From Streptomyces sp. V3I7 (GTDB taxonomy: Bacteria; Actinomycetota; Actinomycetes; Streptomycetales; Streptomycetaceae), in NCBI RefSeq assembly GCF_030817495.1, contig NZ_JAUSZK010000001.1:5914001-5978000 (forward strand): a stretch of DNA of 64,000 bases, read 5' to 3'. A model generated the notes under the pieces. The model saw only the letters and a list, made by a program, of their open reading frames with translations, was not told the DNA's origin and searched no databases. Within the stretch, counting starts at the first letter, position 1, and each line of letters opens with the position of its first letter. The position numbers and the translations under genes are program-made. This document shows, in pieces, positions 30,655 through 41,270 of the stretch.

Positions 30655-32054
30655 CGGTCACCGCCCGCGGGGCGCTGCCCTCGACGCCGTACGACGTGAC
30701 CGTCGTCGGCGCCGGCGTCGTCGGCTGCGCGATCGCCCGCGAACTGGCCCGCCACCCGCGGCTGCGCGTCGCGCTCGTCGAGGCCCAGGACGACGTCGGC
30801 CAGGGCACGTCGAAGGCCAACACCGCCATCCTGCACACCGGTTTCGACGCCACGCCCGGCTCCCTGGAGGCCCGGCTGGTCCGGGAGGGCTCCCGCCGGC
30901 TCGCCGCGTTCGCGGCCGAGTCCGGCATCCCCGTCGAACCGGTCGGCGCGCTGCTCGTGGCCTGGGACGAGGAGCAACGCGCCGCGCTGCCCCGCCTGGC
31001 CGAGAAGGCCGAGCGCAACGGGTACCGCGCGGCCCAACTCCTCGACGCCGCTCAGCTCTACGCACGCGAACCGCACCTCGGCGCCGGTGCGCTGGGCGCC
31101 CTCCACGTGCCCGGCGAGAGCATCATCTGCCCGTGGACGACGACCCTGGCGTACGCGACGCAGGCGGTCCTCCATGGCGTGGACCTGCACCTCAACTCGG
31201 CGGTACAGCAGGTGAATCGGCCGGAAGGCGCCCACCTGCTCACCACCGATCGGGGCACCCTGCGCACCCGCTGCCTGATCAACGCGGCGGGACTGCACGC
31301 CGACACCCTCGACCGCGACCTGGGCCACCACGACTTCACGGTCACCCCGCGCCGCGGACAGCTCCTCGTCTTCGACAAGTTCGCCCGCTCGCTGGTTCGC
31401 CACATCCTGCTGCCCGTCCCGACGGCCCTCGGCAAGGGCGTCCTGGTCACCCCGACCGTGTACGGCAACGTCCTGCTCGGCCCCACCGCCGAGGACCTCG
31501 ACGACAAGCGGGCCACCGCTTCCACGGCCGACGGCGTGGCCCTGCTGCGCGAGAAGGGCCGCCGCATCCTGCCAGCGCTGCTCGACGAGGAGGTCACCGC
31601 CGTCTACGCCGGGCTGCGCGCGGCCACCGAGCACGACGACTACCGCATCACGGCCCACCCCAGCCAGGCGTACGTCACCGTCGGCGGCATCCGCTCCACC
31701 GGCCTGACCGCGTCCCTGGCCATCGCCGCGCACGTGACCGAGCTGCTGGCGGACACCGGCCTCGCTCTCGGCCCCGAGCGGGAGCTGGAGCCGGTGCGGA
31801 TGCCCAACCTCGGCGAGGCCTTCCCGCGCCCGTACCAGCTCGCCGAACTCATCGACGCCGACCCGGAGTACGGCACGCTGGTCTGCCACTGCGAGCGGGT
31901 GTCCCGCGGCGAGATCCGCGACGCCCTGGCCGCGGTGATCCCGCCGAACAGCCTCGACGGACTGCGCCGCCGGACGCGGGCCAGGTCAGGCCGATGCCAG
32001 GGATTCCACTGCGGCGCTGCGGTGCGGGCGTTGTTCGAGGAGGGCCAGCGGTGA
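30651..32054 (+). CDS. FAD-dependent oxidoreductase with C-terminal BFD [2Fe-2S] domain (GlpA-like)
   Basis: A 467-aa flavoprotein of the glycerol-3-phosphate dehydrogenase/DAO fold. The FAD-binding GAGVVGCAIARELA lies near residue 20, then GQGTSKANTAILHTGFD, and GIRSTGLTASLAIAAHV near 350. The last 70 residues form a BFD-like iron-sulfur domain with VCHCERVSRGEI and GRCQGFHC supplying four cysteines. This architecture matches the A subunit of anaerobic-type GlpABC, and clostridial operons pair it with a second FAD protein exactly as here. It probably oxidises glycerol 3-phosphate or a related polyol phosphate made by the preceding kinase. Confidence 0.85.
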   Translation: MTVTARGALPSTPYDVTVVGAGVVGCAIARELARHPRLRVALVEAQDDVGQGTSKANTAILHTGFDATPGSLEARLVREGSRRLAAFAAESGIPVEPVGALLVAWDEEQRAALPRLAEKAERNGYRAAQLLDAAQLYAREPHLGAGALGALHVPGESIICPWTTTLAYATQAVLHGVDLHLNSAVQQVNRPEGAHLLTTDRGTLRTRCLINAAGLHADTLDRDLGHHDFTVTPRRGQLLVFDKFARSLVRHILLPVPTALGKGVLVTPTVYGNVLLGPTAEDLDDKRATASTADGVALLREKGRRILPALLDEEVTAVYAGLRAATEHDDYRITAHPSQAYVTVGGIRSTGLTASLAIAAHVTELLADTGLALGPERELEPVRMPNLGEAFPRPYQLAELIDADPEYGTLVCHCERVSRGEIRDALAAVIPPNSLDGLRRRTRARSGRCQGFHCGAAVRALFEEGQR

Positions 32055-33292
32055 GCGGACTTCGTGAAGTCGCGGGCGCCGTACGCCACGTCGACGTCCT
32101 CGTCGTCGGCGCGGGCCCCGCCGGACTCGCGGCCGCCGCCCGCCTGGCCGCCGCCGGTACGCGCCGTGTCGAGGTGTTGGACCGGGAGCAGCAGGCCGGG
32201 GGAGTGCCCCGGCACTGCGCCCACGGCGGATTCGGCCCCTGGCTCCACCCCTTGACCGGCCCGGCGTACGCCCGCCTGCTCACCCGGGCGGCGGTGCGCG
32301 CGGGGGCGGTCGTACGGACCGGGGTGACCGCCCTCGACTGGGCGGGCCCGTCCACGCTGACCGCGGTCGGTCGGGGCGGGCCGGAGACGATCGAGGCCCG
32401 GGCGGTGGTCCTGGCCACCGGCGCCCGCGAACGCCCCCGCACGGCAAGGCTGGTGCCGGGCACCCGGCCTGCCGGGGTGTACACGACGGGCGAGTTGCAG
32501 CAGGCGGTGCACCTGTACGGGCAGCGCATCGGCAGCCGGGCGGTGGTGATCGGCGCAGAAGAGGTCTCCTACGCCGCCGCCGACACCGTACGCGCGGCGG
32601 GCGCGGAGGTCGTCGCCATGGTGACGGACCTCCCGCAGGCCCAGGTGAGCCCGGGTCGCGCCCTCAACGCCCGCCTGCGGCAGGGGATTCCGCTGCTGAC
32701 CGACGCGATGGTCGATGAACTCGTCGGCCGTGGACGGCTGTCGGCCGTCCGCCTGCGCCACCACGACGGCCGTACGACCGTACTTCGTTGCGACATCGCC
32801 GTGTTCACCGGCGACTTCGTGCCCGAGCGCGAGCTGGCACGGCGTGGTGACCTCGTCCTTGACGCGGGCACGCGCGGCCCCGCCGTCGACGGTGGCCTGC
32901 ACACCTCCCGGCCGGGTGTCTTCGCCGTCGGCAGCGTGCTGCACCCCGCCGAGAGCGCGGCGACGGCGGCCCGCGAGGGCGCGCACGCGGCCGACGCCGT
33001 ACGGCGACGGCTCACGGGCGACGCCTGGCCGACCGGCGTTCCGCTCACCGTGGCCGCGCCCCTGCGCTGGATCGCCCCGAACCGCGTCACCCCGGCCGAC
33101 GAGCTGCCGTACGTCCTGCGCACCACGATCTCGCTGCACCGCCCCGTACTTCAGGTGACCCAGGACGACCGCCTGCTGCACCGCTCACGCAGCCTGCGCA
33201 CGGCACTCCCGAACCGCACCGTGACGCTGACGGCGAGCTGGACGCACCGCGTCGACGCGGGGGGCGGTCCGGTGCGGGTGACCGTTGCCTGA
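32051..33292 (+). CDS. FAD/NAD(P)-dependent oxidoreductase, GlpB/HcnB-like partner subunit
   Basis: A 413-aa pyridine-nucleotide-disulfide-type flavoprotein. FAD motif VLVVGAGPAGLAAAARLAAAG near residue 15, GGVPRHCAHGGFG, the ATGARERP strand near 130, and FAVGSVLHPAESAATAAREGAHAAD near 300. The GTG start overlaps the stop of the GlpA-like gene. In bacteria that use this version of the glp operon, the protein receives electrons from the GlpA-like subunit and passes them to NAD or a quinone (family knowledge). No third small DUF1667-type gene follows; the next gene is unrelated. Confidence 0.82.
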   Translation: MSGLREVAGAVRHVDVLVVGAGPAGLAAAARLAAAGTRRVEVLDREQQAGGVPRHCAHGGFGPWLHPLTGPAYARLLTRAAVRAGAVVRTGVTALDWAGPSTLTAVGRGGPETIEARAVVLATGARERPRTARLVPGTRPAGVYTTGELQQAVHLYGQRIGSRAVVIGAEEVSYAAADTVRAAGAEVVAMVTDLPQAQVSPGRALNARLRQGIPLLTDAMVDELVGRGRLSAVRLRHHDGRTTVLRCDIAVFTGDFVPERELARRGDLVLDAGTRGPAVDGGLHTSRPGVFAVGSVLHPAESAATAAREGAHAADAVRRRLTGDAWPTGVPLTVAAPLRWIAPNRVTPADELPYVLRTTISLHRPVLQVTQDDRLLHRSRSLRTALPNRTVTLTASWTHRVDAGGGPVRVTVA

Positions 33293-33361
33293 CTGACCGG
33301 CCGCCGGCGGAACAAACCGCTCAGACACTCGACGCGGCGGTCCCCTTTCCCCGAGTTGTCG

Positions 33362-33805
33362 TCCTTTACACTTTCGCCGTCACTCAGCGTGAGGATCCAT
33401 ATGAGAAACGTGATGGGAGCGCTGCGAAGTCCGCGGCGTCCTTTTGTACTCGGCGCGGCACTGACCGTCGCGCTCGTCGCGCAGTCGGCCGTACTCGTCG
33501 AACAGCACATGCAGATCCAGAGTCTGCAGACGCAACCCGTCGACTTCGATGAGCACCTCAAGGCCGGACCTCCCGGCCCGTCCGGTCCTCCCGGACCTGT
33601 CGGCCCGGCGGGACCCATCGGCCCTCCCGGCAAGGACGGGGCGGACGGGACGGACGGCAAGGACGGCACCAACGGCAAGGACGGCAAGGACGGCACCAAC
33701 GGGAAGGACGCTGTCGCGCCGCCGGCGAGCTAGAGCCCCGGCCGCAGTCACCCCCGTGAACCGTCGCCCTTTGCACTTTCGCCGTCAGGCAGCGTGAGGA
33801 TCAAT
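33362..33805 (+). repeat. duplicated promoter-proximal segment in front of both collagen-like genes
   Basis: The roughly 39 bp before the first gene (33362-33400) and before the second (33767-33805) share CACTTTCGCCGTCA, CAGCGTGAGGATC and a preceding CCTTT, differing at only a few positions. The duplication therefore includes the ribosome-binding region and probably the promoter, and each gene may be expressed independently. Confidence 0.7.
33401..33733 (+). CDS. collagen-like membrane-anchored small protein 1
   Basis: A 110-aa protein. A basic N-terminus (RSPRRP) leads into one membrane helix at about residues 15-33 (FVLGAALTVALVAQSAVLV). A short stalk to residue 55 is followed by 16 uninterrupted Gly-X-Y triplets (residues 56-103): the first seven are proline-rich (GPP, GPS, GPV, GPA, GPI) and the last nine are GKD/GAD/GTD/GTN. 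The ATG has GAGG six bases upstream. It should form an extracellular collagen triple helix tethered to the membrane. Function unknown; its tandem partner at 33806 has the same number of triplets. Confidence 0.8.
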   Translation: MRNVMGALRSPRRPFVLGAALTVALVAQSAVLVEQHMQIQSLQTQPVDFDEHLKAGPPGPSGPPGPVGPAGPIGPPGKDGADGTDGKDGTNGKDGKDGTNGKDAVAPPAS

Positions 33806-34147
33806 GTGAGAAGCGTGAAAGAGGCGTGGCGCAGCCCGCGCCGCCGCCATGTGCTCGGCGCGGTGCTGACCATCGCGCTCGTCGCGGAGACAGCCGTGCT
33901 CGTCGCCCACCAACAGGAGCTCGACGACATGCAGATGCAGCGCGTCAGTCTCCAGGACGGCGGCGTCGGGCAGGGACCGCCCGGCCCGCCGGGCCCCTCC
34001 GGCCCGTCCGGCAAGCCCGGCCCCACCGGCCCGACCGGCGTGCCGGGGGAGGACGGTGACGACGGTGACGACGGCAGGAGGGGCCATAACGGAAGGCGAG
34101 GACGTGACGGCAGGGACGGAAGGGTCATCCCTGCCCCCAAGAAGTGA
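33806..34147 (+). CDS. collagen-like membrane-anchored small protein 2
   Basis: A 113-aa paralogue of the preceding gene. It has the same order: basic stretch WRSPRRRHV, membrane helix LGAVLTIALVAETAVLV, stalk with DDMQMQ, and 16 Gly-X-Y triplets. Here the triplets end in acidic (GED, GDD) and then arginine-rich (GRR, GRD) units instead of GKD/GTN. The GTG at 33806 aligns exactly with the ATG of the first gene. The opposite tail charges suggest that the two chains could pair in a mixed trimer (inference). Convergent with the crotonase gene, eight bases apart. Confidence 0.78.
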   Translation: MRSVKEAWRSPRRRHVLGAVLTIALVAETAVLVAHQQELDDMQMQRVSLQDGGVGQGPPGPPGPSGPSGKPGPTGPTGVPGEDGDDGDDGRRGHNGRRGRDGRDGRVIPAPKK

Positions 34148-34155
34148 CAGCCCGT

Positions 34156-34920
34156 TCACACCTCCCCGAACGACCCGTGCCGCCCCGCACCCCCGGCGAA
34201 CCGAGCCGCCCCCTCCATCGCCTCCGCCAACACACCCATCCCGTAGCGGAGTTCACTCCGCATCGCCGCCTCCTCGTCCTGGCCCTCCTGCTCCAGGACC
34301 GAGGCCCGGTCGCCCCGCAGGCACGCCTGCGGGAAGCGGGCGATGGAGGCCGCCAGTTGCTCCGCCTCGACGCGGGAGCGGCCGGTCGGGACCACGCGGT
34401 TGGCCAGGCCGATCTCATGCGCCTCGGCGGCGGCGACCGGGCGGCCGGTGAGGATCATGTCCATCGCCCGGCTGGTGCCGATCAGGCGGGGGAGGCGGAC
34501 CGTACCGCCGTCGATCAGGGGGACGCCCCAGCGGCGGCAGAACACGCCGAAGACGGCGTCCTCCTCGGCGACCCTGAGGTCGCACCACAGGGCCAGTTCC
34601 AGGCCGCCGGCGACGGCGTGGCCCGCGACCGCGGCGATCACCGGCTTGGACAGGCGCAACCTCGTCGGGCCCATCGGGCCGTCACTGTCCGTGGCGACGC
34701 GGTTGCTCCGCTCGGTGCCCATCGCCTTCAGGTCCGCGCCCGCGCAGAACGTGCCGCCCTCGCCCCACAGCACCGCCACCCGCGCCTCGGGATCCGCCTC
34801 GAACGCGCGGAAGGCGTCGGCGAGTTCGGTCGCCGTCGGCCCGTCCACCGCGTTGCGCACCTCCGGGCGCGAGATCACCACCGTCGTGACCGGGCCCTGG
34901 CGTTCGATCCTGACCGGCAT
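34156..34920 (-). CDS. enoyl-CoA hydratase/isomerase (crotonase) family protein
   Basis: A 254-aa crotonase-fold protein acting on acyl-CoA thioesters. The N-terminal VTTVVISRPEVRNAVDGPT is followed by the first oxyanion-hole segment TFCAGADLKAM near residue 60 and the second, AVAGHAVAGGLELALWCDLRVAEEDAVFG, near 100-125. The glutamate typical of hydratases in the second segment is present as GLELA, but the second catalytic glutamate is not obvious, as GVPLIDGGTVRLPRLIG carries Asp there. Other crotonase reactions (isomerase, hydrolase) are therefore possible. Single gene. Confidence 0.88.
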   Translation of the reverse strand: MPVRIERQGPVTTVVISRPEVRNAVDGPTATELADAFRAFEADPEARVAVLWGEGGTFCAGADLKAMGTERSNRVATDSDGPMGPTRLRLSKPVIAAVAGHAVAGGLELALWCDLRVAEEDAVFGVFCRRWGVPLIDGGTVRLPRLIGTSRAMDMILTGRPVAAAEAHEIGLANRVVPTGRSRVEAEQLAASIARFPQACLRGDRASVLEQEGQDEEAAMRSELRYGMGVLAEAMEGAARFAGGAGRHGSFGEV

Positions 34921-35053
34921 GTGTCCCTACCCCACTCCCCGTCGCGCTTGTGTGCGGGCGGCAGGCTACAGGGCGGGAGCGCTCAGATGACCTGGCGTAC
35001 GCCGGGCCGCCGGCTTGTCGGGAGGGGGAGGAGGGGGTGCGCCGGAATCTCGG

Positions 35054-35084
35054 TTGACCTCAAGGACGCTCGAGGTTCTACCGT
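35054..35084 (+). promoter_or_regulatory. MerR/SoxR-type promoter of the ABC exporter
   Basis: TTGACC (35054-35059) and TACCGT (35079-35084) are separated by 19 bp, the overlong spacer typical of MerR-family activated promoters. The spacer holds the near-perfect palindrome ACCTCAAG-GACG-CTCGAGGT (35057-35076), which resembles the CCTCAAG...CTTGAGG SoxR box. The inferred transcription start falls at the ATG (35092), so the message would be nearly leaderless. Confidence 0.75.
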
Positions 35085-35091
35085 TCTTTCC

Positions 35092-36975
35092 ATGAGCATG
35101 GAAACCACCGCCTGGATGCAGCTGCACAGCGTGATGACCGCGCAGGAGGAGCGGCGCCCCTTCGCCCGCGCCACCCTGCGCCGCATCGGCGCCTTCGCCC
35201 GTCCGCACCGCCGCCGCATCGTGCAGTTCGTGCTGCTCGGGGTGGTGACCGCGCTGCTCGCCGTGGCGACGCCGGTCCTCGCCGGGCGCGTCGTGGACGC
35301 GATCGTGTCGCACGGCGACGCGGGCCGGGTCGTCCGGCTCGCCCTGCTGATCGCCCTCATCGCGGTCGCGGAGGCGGGGCTCGGCATCCTCGCGAGACGC
35401 CTCTCGGCGACGCTCGGCGAGGCGCTCATCCTCGACCTGAGGACCGCCGTCTTCGACCACGTGCAGCGCATGCCGGTCGCCTTCTTCACCCGCACCCGCA
35501 CCGGGGCCCTCGTCAGCCGCCTGAACAACGACGTCATCGGCGCACAGCGCGCCTTCAGCAACACGCTCTCCGGGGTCGTCAGCAACTTCGTCACCCTGAT
35601 CCTCACCCTCGCCGTGATGCTCACCCTGTCCTGGCAGATCACCCTGCTCGCGCTGGTGCTGCTCCCGGTGTTCGTGCTGCCCGCGCGGCGCATGGGCAGC
35701 CGGATGGCGCGTATGCAGCGCGAGGCGGCCGCGCTCAACGCGGCGATGGGCACCCGTATGACCGAGCGCTTCTCGGCGCCCGGCGCCACCCTGATCAAGC
35801 TGTTCGGCCGTCCGGACGAGGAGTCGACCGAGTTCACCGCGCGCGCCGCCCGGGTGCGCGACATCGGCGTCCGCACCGCGACCGCCCAGTCGGCGTTCAT
35901 CACCGCGCTGACCCTCGTGTCCTCCCTCGCCCTCGCCCTGGTCTACGGCCTCGGCGGCTGGTTCGCGCTGCGCGGCACCCTCGAAGCGGGCGCCGTCGTC
36001 TCCCTGGCCCTGCTGCTGACCCGCCTGTACGCCCCGCTCACGGCGCTCGCCGGAGCCCGCGTCGAGGTCATGAGCGCCCTGGTCAGCTTCGAGCGGGTCT
36101 TCGAGGTGCTCGACCTCGACCCGCTGATCAAGGAGAAGCCCGTGGCGCGCGAGGTGCCCGAGGGTCCGGTCGCCGTCGAGTTCGCGGACGTCCGCTTCGG
36201 CTACCCCGCCGCCGACAAGGTCTCCCTCGCCTCCCTGGAGGAGGTCGCCACCCTCGACACCCGCGGCGGCGACGAGGTCCTGCACGGCATCTCCTTCCGC
36301 GCCGAACCGGGCCAGACCGTGGCCCTCGTCGGCTCCTCCGGCGCCGGCAAGTCGACCATCGCGCAACTGCTGCCGCGGCTGTACGACGTCGACGAGGGCG
36401 CCGTACGCATCGGCGGCACCGACGTCCGCGACCTCAGCGCCGCCTCCCTGCGCGCCACCCTCGGCATGGTCACCCAGGACGGCCACCTGTTCCACGACAC
36501 CGTCCGCGCCAACCTGCTGCTCGCCCGGCCCGGGGCGAGCGACGACGAGCTGTGGGACGTCCTGACCCGCGCCCGCCTGGAGGAGGTCGTACGCGCCCTG
36601 CCCGACGGGCTGGACACGGTGGTCGGCGAACGCGGCTACCGGCTCTCCGGCGGCGAGCGCCAGCGCATGACCATCGCCCGGCTGCTGCTCGCCCGCCAGC
36701 GGGTCGTCATCCTCGACGAGGCCACCGCCCACCTGGACAACACCTCGGAGGCGGCCGTCCAGGAGGCGCTGACCGAGGCCCTGGAGGGCCGTACGGCCGT
36801 GGTGATCGCGCACCGGCTGTCGACCGTACGGGCCGCCGACGTGATCCTCGTGGTCGAGGGCGGCCGCATCGTGGAGCGCGGCACGCACGAGGAACTCCTC
36901 GTCGCCGACGGCCGGTACGCGGAACTGCACCGCACCCAGTTCGCCAAGCAGGACGCCGAGGTGGCGGCGAGCTGA
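35092..36975 (+). CDS. ABC multidrug/lipid exporter, fused TMD-NBD
   Basis: A 627-aa half-transporter of the MsbA/LmrA class, expected to work as a homodimer. Six membrane helices lie within residues 45-340. The nucleotide-binding domain has Walker A GSSGAGKST near residue 422, signature LSGGERQR near 523, Walker B VVILDEATAHLD, and the switch VIAHRLST. An ATG at 35098 is an alternative start two codons in. The SoxR-type promoter immediately upstream suggests induction by redox-active compounds, as known for SoxR target exporters in Streptomyces. Substrate unknown. Confidence 0.92.
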   Translation: MSMETTAWMQLHSVMTAQEERRPFARATLRRIGAFARPHRRRIVQFVLLGVVTALLAVATPVLAGRVVDAIVSHGDAGRVVRLALLIALIAVAEAGLGILARRLSATLGEALILDLRTAVFDHVQRMPVAFFTRTRTGALVSRLNNDVIGAQRAFSNTLSGVVSNFVTLILTLAVMLTLSWQITLLALVLLPVFVLPARRMGSRMARMQREAAALNAAMGTRMTERFSAPGATLIKLFGRPDEESTEFTARAARVRDIGVRTATAQSAFITALTLVSSLALALVYGLGGWFALRGTLEAGAVVSLALLLTRLYAPLTALAGARVEVMSALVSFERVFEVLDLDPLIKEKPVAREVPEGPVAVEFADVRFGYPAADKVSLASLEEVATLDTRGGDEVLHGISFRAEPGQTVALVGSSGAGKSTIAQLLPRLYDVDEGAVRIGGTDVRDLSAASLRATLGMVTQDGHLFHDTVRANLLLARPGASDDELWDVLTRARLEEVVRALPDGLDTVVGERGYRLSGGERQRMTIARLLLARQRVVILDEATAHLDNTSEAAVQEALTEALEGRTAVVIAHRLSTVRAADVILVVEGGRIVERGTHEELLVADGRYAELHRTQFAKQDAEVAAS

Positions 36976-37012
36976 GCGCCCGCCGCCCCGAGTGACTCGC
37001 CCTGCCCCTTGA

Positions 37013-37990
37013 TCAGTTCGGCCCTGCGGCGAACACCCGGCTGGCGAGGAAGTCCTCCGGCTCCAGCCGCATGAGGTCGTCCTTGCCCAGCGCCCCCGCG
37101 TCACCGTCCACCAGCCGGTTGGCCTGCCGCAGCCGGGCGCGCTCCACGGCGTTGCGGACACTGCGGGCGTTGGCGAACCGCGGCTGCTCGCGGCGCCGTT
37201 CCAGATAGTCCCGGACGGTGGAACGGGCCGCCGGGGACAGCTCGTATCCCTGCTCGCGCACGATGAGTTCGCTGATCTGCTCCAGCTCCTCCAGCGAGTA
37301 GTCGGGAAAGTCGATGTGGTGGGCGATGCGTGAACTCATCCCGGGGTTGGACTGGAAGAAGGTGTCCATCCGGTCCTTGTAGCCGGCCAGGACGACCACG
37401 AGGTCGTCGCGCTGGTTCTCCATCACCTGCAGCAGGATCTCGATGGACTCCTGCCCGTAGTCGCGCTCGTTCTCCGCGCGGTACAGGTAGTAGGCCTCGT
37501 CGATGAACAGCACGCCGCCCATGGCGCGTTTGAGGACCTCCTTCGTCTTCGGCGCGGTGTGCCCGACGTACTCGCCGACCAGGTCGTCCCGGGTGACGGT
37601 GACCAGATGGCCGCGCTCCAGATAGCCGAGCTGCTTGAGCAGCGCGGCCATCCGCAGGGCCACCGTCGTCTTGCCCGTGCCGGGACTGCCGGTGAACGAC
37701 ATGTGCAGGTTGGGCCGGTTGGACGAGAGGCCGAACCGCGCCCGCTGCCGGTCGACGAGCAGCAGCGCCGCGATCTGCCGGATGCGGGTCTTCACCGGGC
37801 GCAGGCCGACCAGTTCACGGTCCAGCGCGTCCAGTACGTCGTCCACGCCCGACTTGCGCCGCTCCGCGTCCAGGTCCACCGTCGCGTCGTCCGGCAGGAG
37901 TTGCTCCACCGGGTCGTCGGCGGCCGCCTCGGTGCCGGGTGCGGAGGGGCGCATACCGAAGGCCGGACGCCCCTGGTCGCCGCCGGTCAT
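37013..37990 (-). CDS. cbbX: red-type RuBisCO activase CbbX
   Basis: AAA+ chaperone (325 aa) that pulls the C-terminus of red-type RuBisCO large subunit to eject inhibitory sugar phosphates. Walker A is GSPGTGKTT near residue 100, Walker B is [14 protein letters not shown] near 155, followed by [25 protein letters not shown] and the sensor/arginine region [15 protein letters not shown]. The first 45 residues are an extra low-complexity segment. The ATG overlaps the stop of cbbS (ATGA), so activase and RuBisCO are co-translated. Presence of CbbX fits the form IC enzyme beside it. Confidence 0.95.
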   Translation of the reverse strand: MTGGDQGRPAFGMRPSAPGTEAAADDPVEQLLPDDATVDLDAERRKSGVDDVLDALDRELVGLRPVKTRIRQIAALLLVDRQRARFGLSSNRPNLHMSFTGSPGTGKTTVALRMAALLKQLGYLERGHLVTVTRDDLVGEYVGHTAPKTKEVLKRAMGGVLFIDEAYYLYRAENERDYGQESIEILLQVMENQRDDLVVVLAGYKDRMDTFFQSNPGMSSRIAHHIDFPDYSLEELEQISELIVREQGYELSPAARSTVRDYLERRREQPRFANARSVRNAVERARLRQANRLVDGDAGALGKDDLMRLEPEDFLASRVFAAGPN

Positions 37991-38421
37991 CGGGGGCGGC
38001 CCGGCGCGTAACGCTCGCCGGAGGGGCGGTCGGTGGCGTACGCCTGCGTCGTGTACTGGATGCGGCGGTCGCTCACCTCGGTCCGCTGGAGCCGGAAACC
38101 GGGCTCGTCGTCGGGGCGGTTGACGATGAACGACAGCGCGGTGGTCTGCCGGCCGAGGCGCGCGTCGTAGGCGTTGACGCGGACGTAGTGCTGGGGGTAC
38201 GCCCGGCGGCACTCGTCGACCTCGAACATCACGCCCGCGGCGTCGCGCAGGTCGAACATCGGCAGGCCCCACATCTCCCAGTAGGTGTTGCGGGGGTGCG
38301 GGTCGTCGGTGAACTCCACCGACAGTGGCCAGTCGTTGTCCAGCGCGTACTGGATCTGCCGCTGGATCTCCTCGTCGGTCAGGTCGGGCAGGTAGGAGAA
38401 GGTGCCCTGGGTGATGCGCAT
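37987..38421 (-). CDS. cbbS: ribulose-bisphosphate carboxylase small subunit, red type
   Basis: A 144-aa RuBisCO small subunit. It starts [19 protein letters not shown] and contains the family core [28 protein letters not shown]. The extended C-terminus ([16 protein letters not shown]) is the beta-hairpin extension that distinguishes red-type subunits from green-type ones. GGAGG nine bases upstream of the ATG supports the start. It lies 21 bp after cbbL and overlaps cbbX, forming cbbLSX. It caps the L8 core in the L8S8 holoenzyme. Confidence 0.96.
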   Translation of the reverse strand: MRITQGTFSYLPDLTDEEIQRQIQYALDNDWPLSVEFTDDPHPRNTYWEMWGLPMFDLRDAAGVMFEVDECRRAYPQHYVRVNAYDARLGRQTTALSFIVNRPDDEPGFRLQRTEVSDRRIQYTTQAYATDRPSGERYAPGRPR

Positions 38422-38442
38422 GTTCTTCGTTCCTCCCGGTCG

Positions 38443-41078
<2,636 letters not shown>

Positions 41079-41081
41079 ATC

Positions 41082-41139
41082 CTGGTTATGACCAGATTCG
41101 CAAAGAAAGTTTGACCTGGGTCACACACGCCCTTAATTT
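41082..41139 (+). promoter_or_regulatory. promoter and inverted repeat of the OFA transporter-formate dehydrogenase operon
   Basis: CTGGT-TATG-ACCAG (41082-41095), a perfect dyad flanked by AAT and ATT, starts four bases after the LysR stop codon. Then TTGACC (41111-41116), a 17-bp spacer and TAATTT (41134-41139) make a good vegetative promoter about 132 bp before the GTG at 41271. The A/T content here is far above the surroundings. The dyad could be a regulator site or the lysR terminator. Confidence 0.6.
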
Positions 41140-41270
41140 TTCAGCGCACCACCGCTGAGGCGACCGAGCTTGTACGTCGCCGTCGCCCGTGTCGGACGTC
41201 ACCCGCTGCGAGCGCATGCACCAGCCACCACCTCAGCCACTCACAGGATACTCGCACAAGGAGGTGGACA

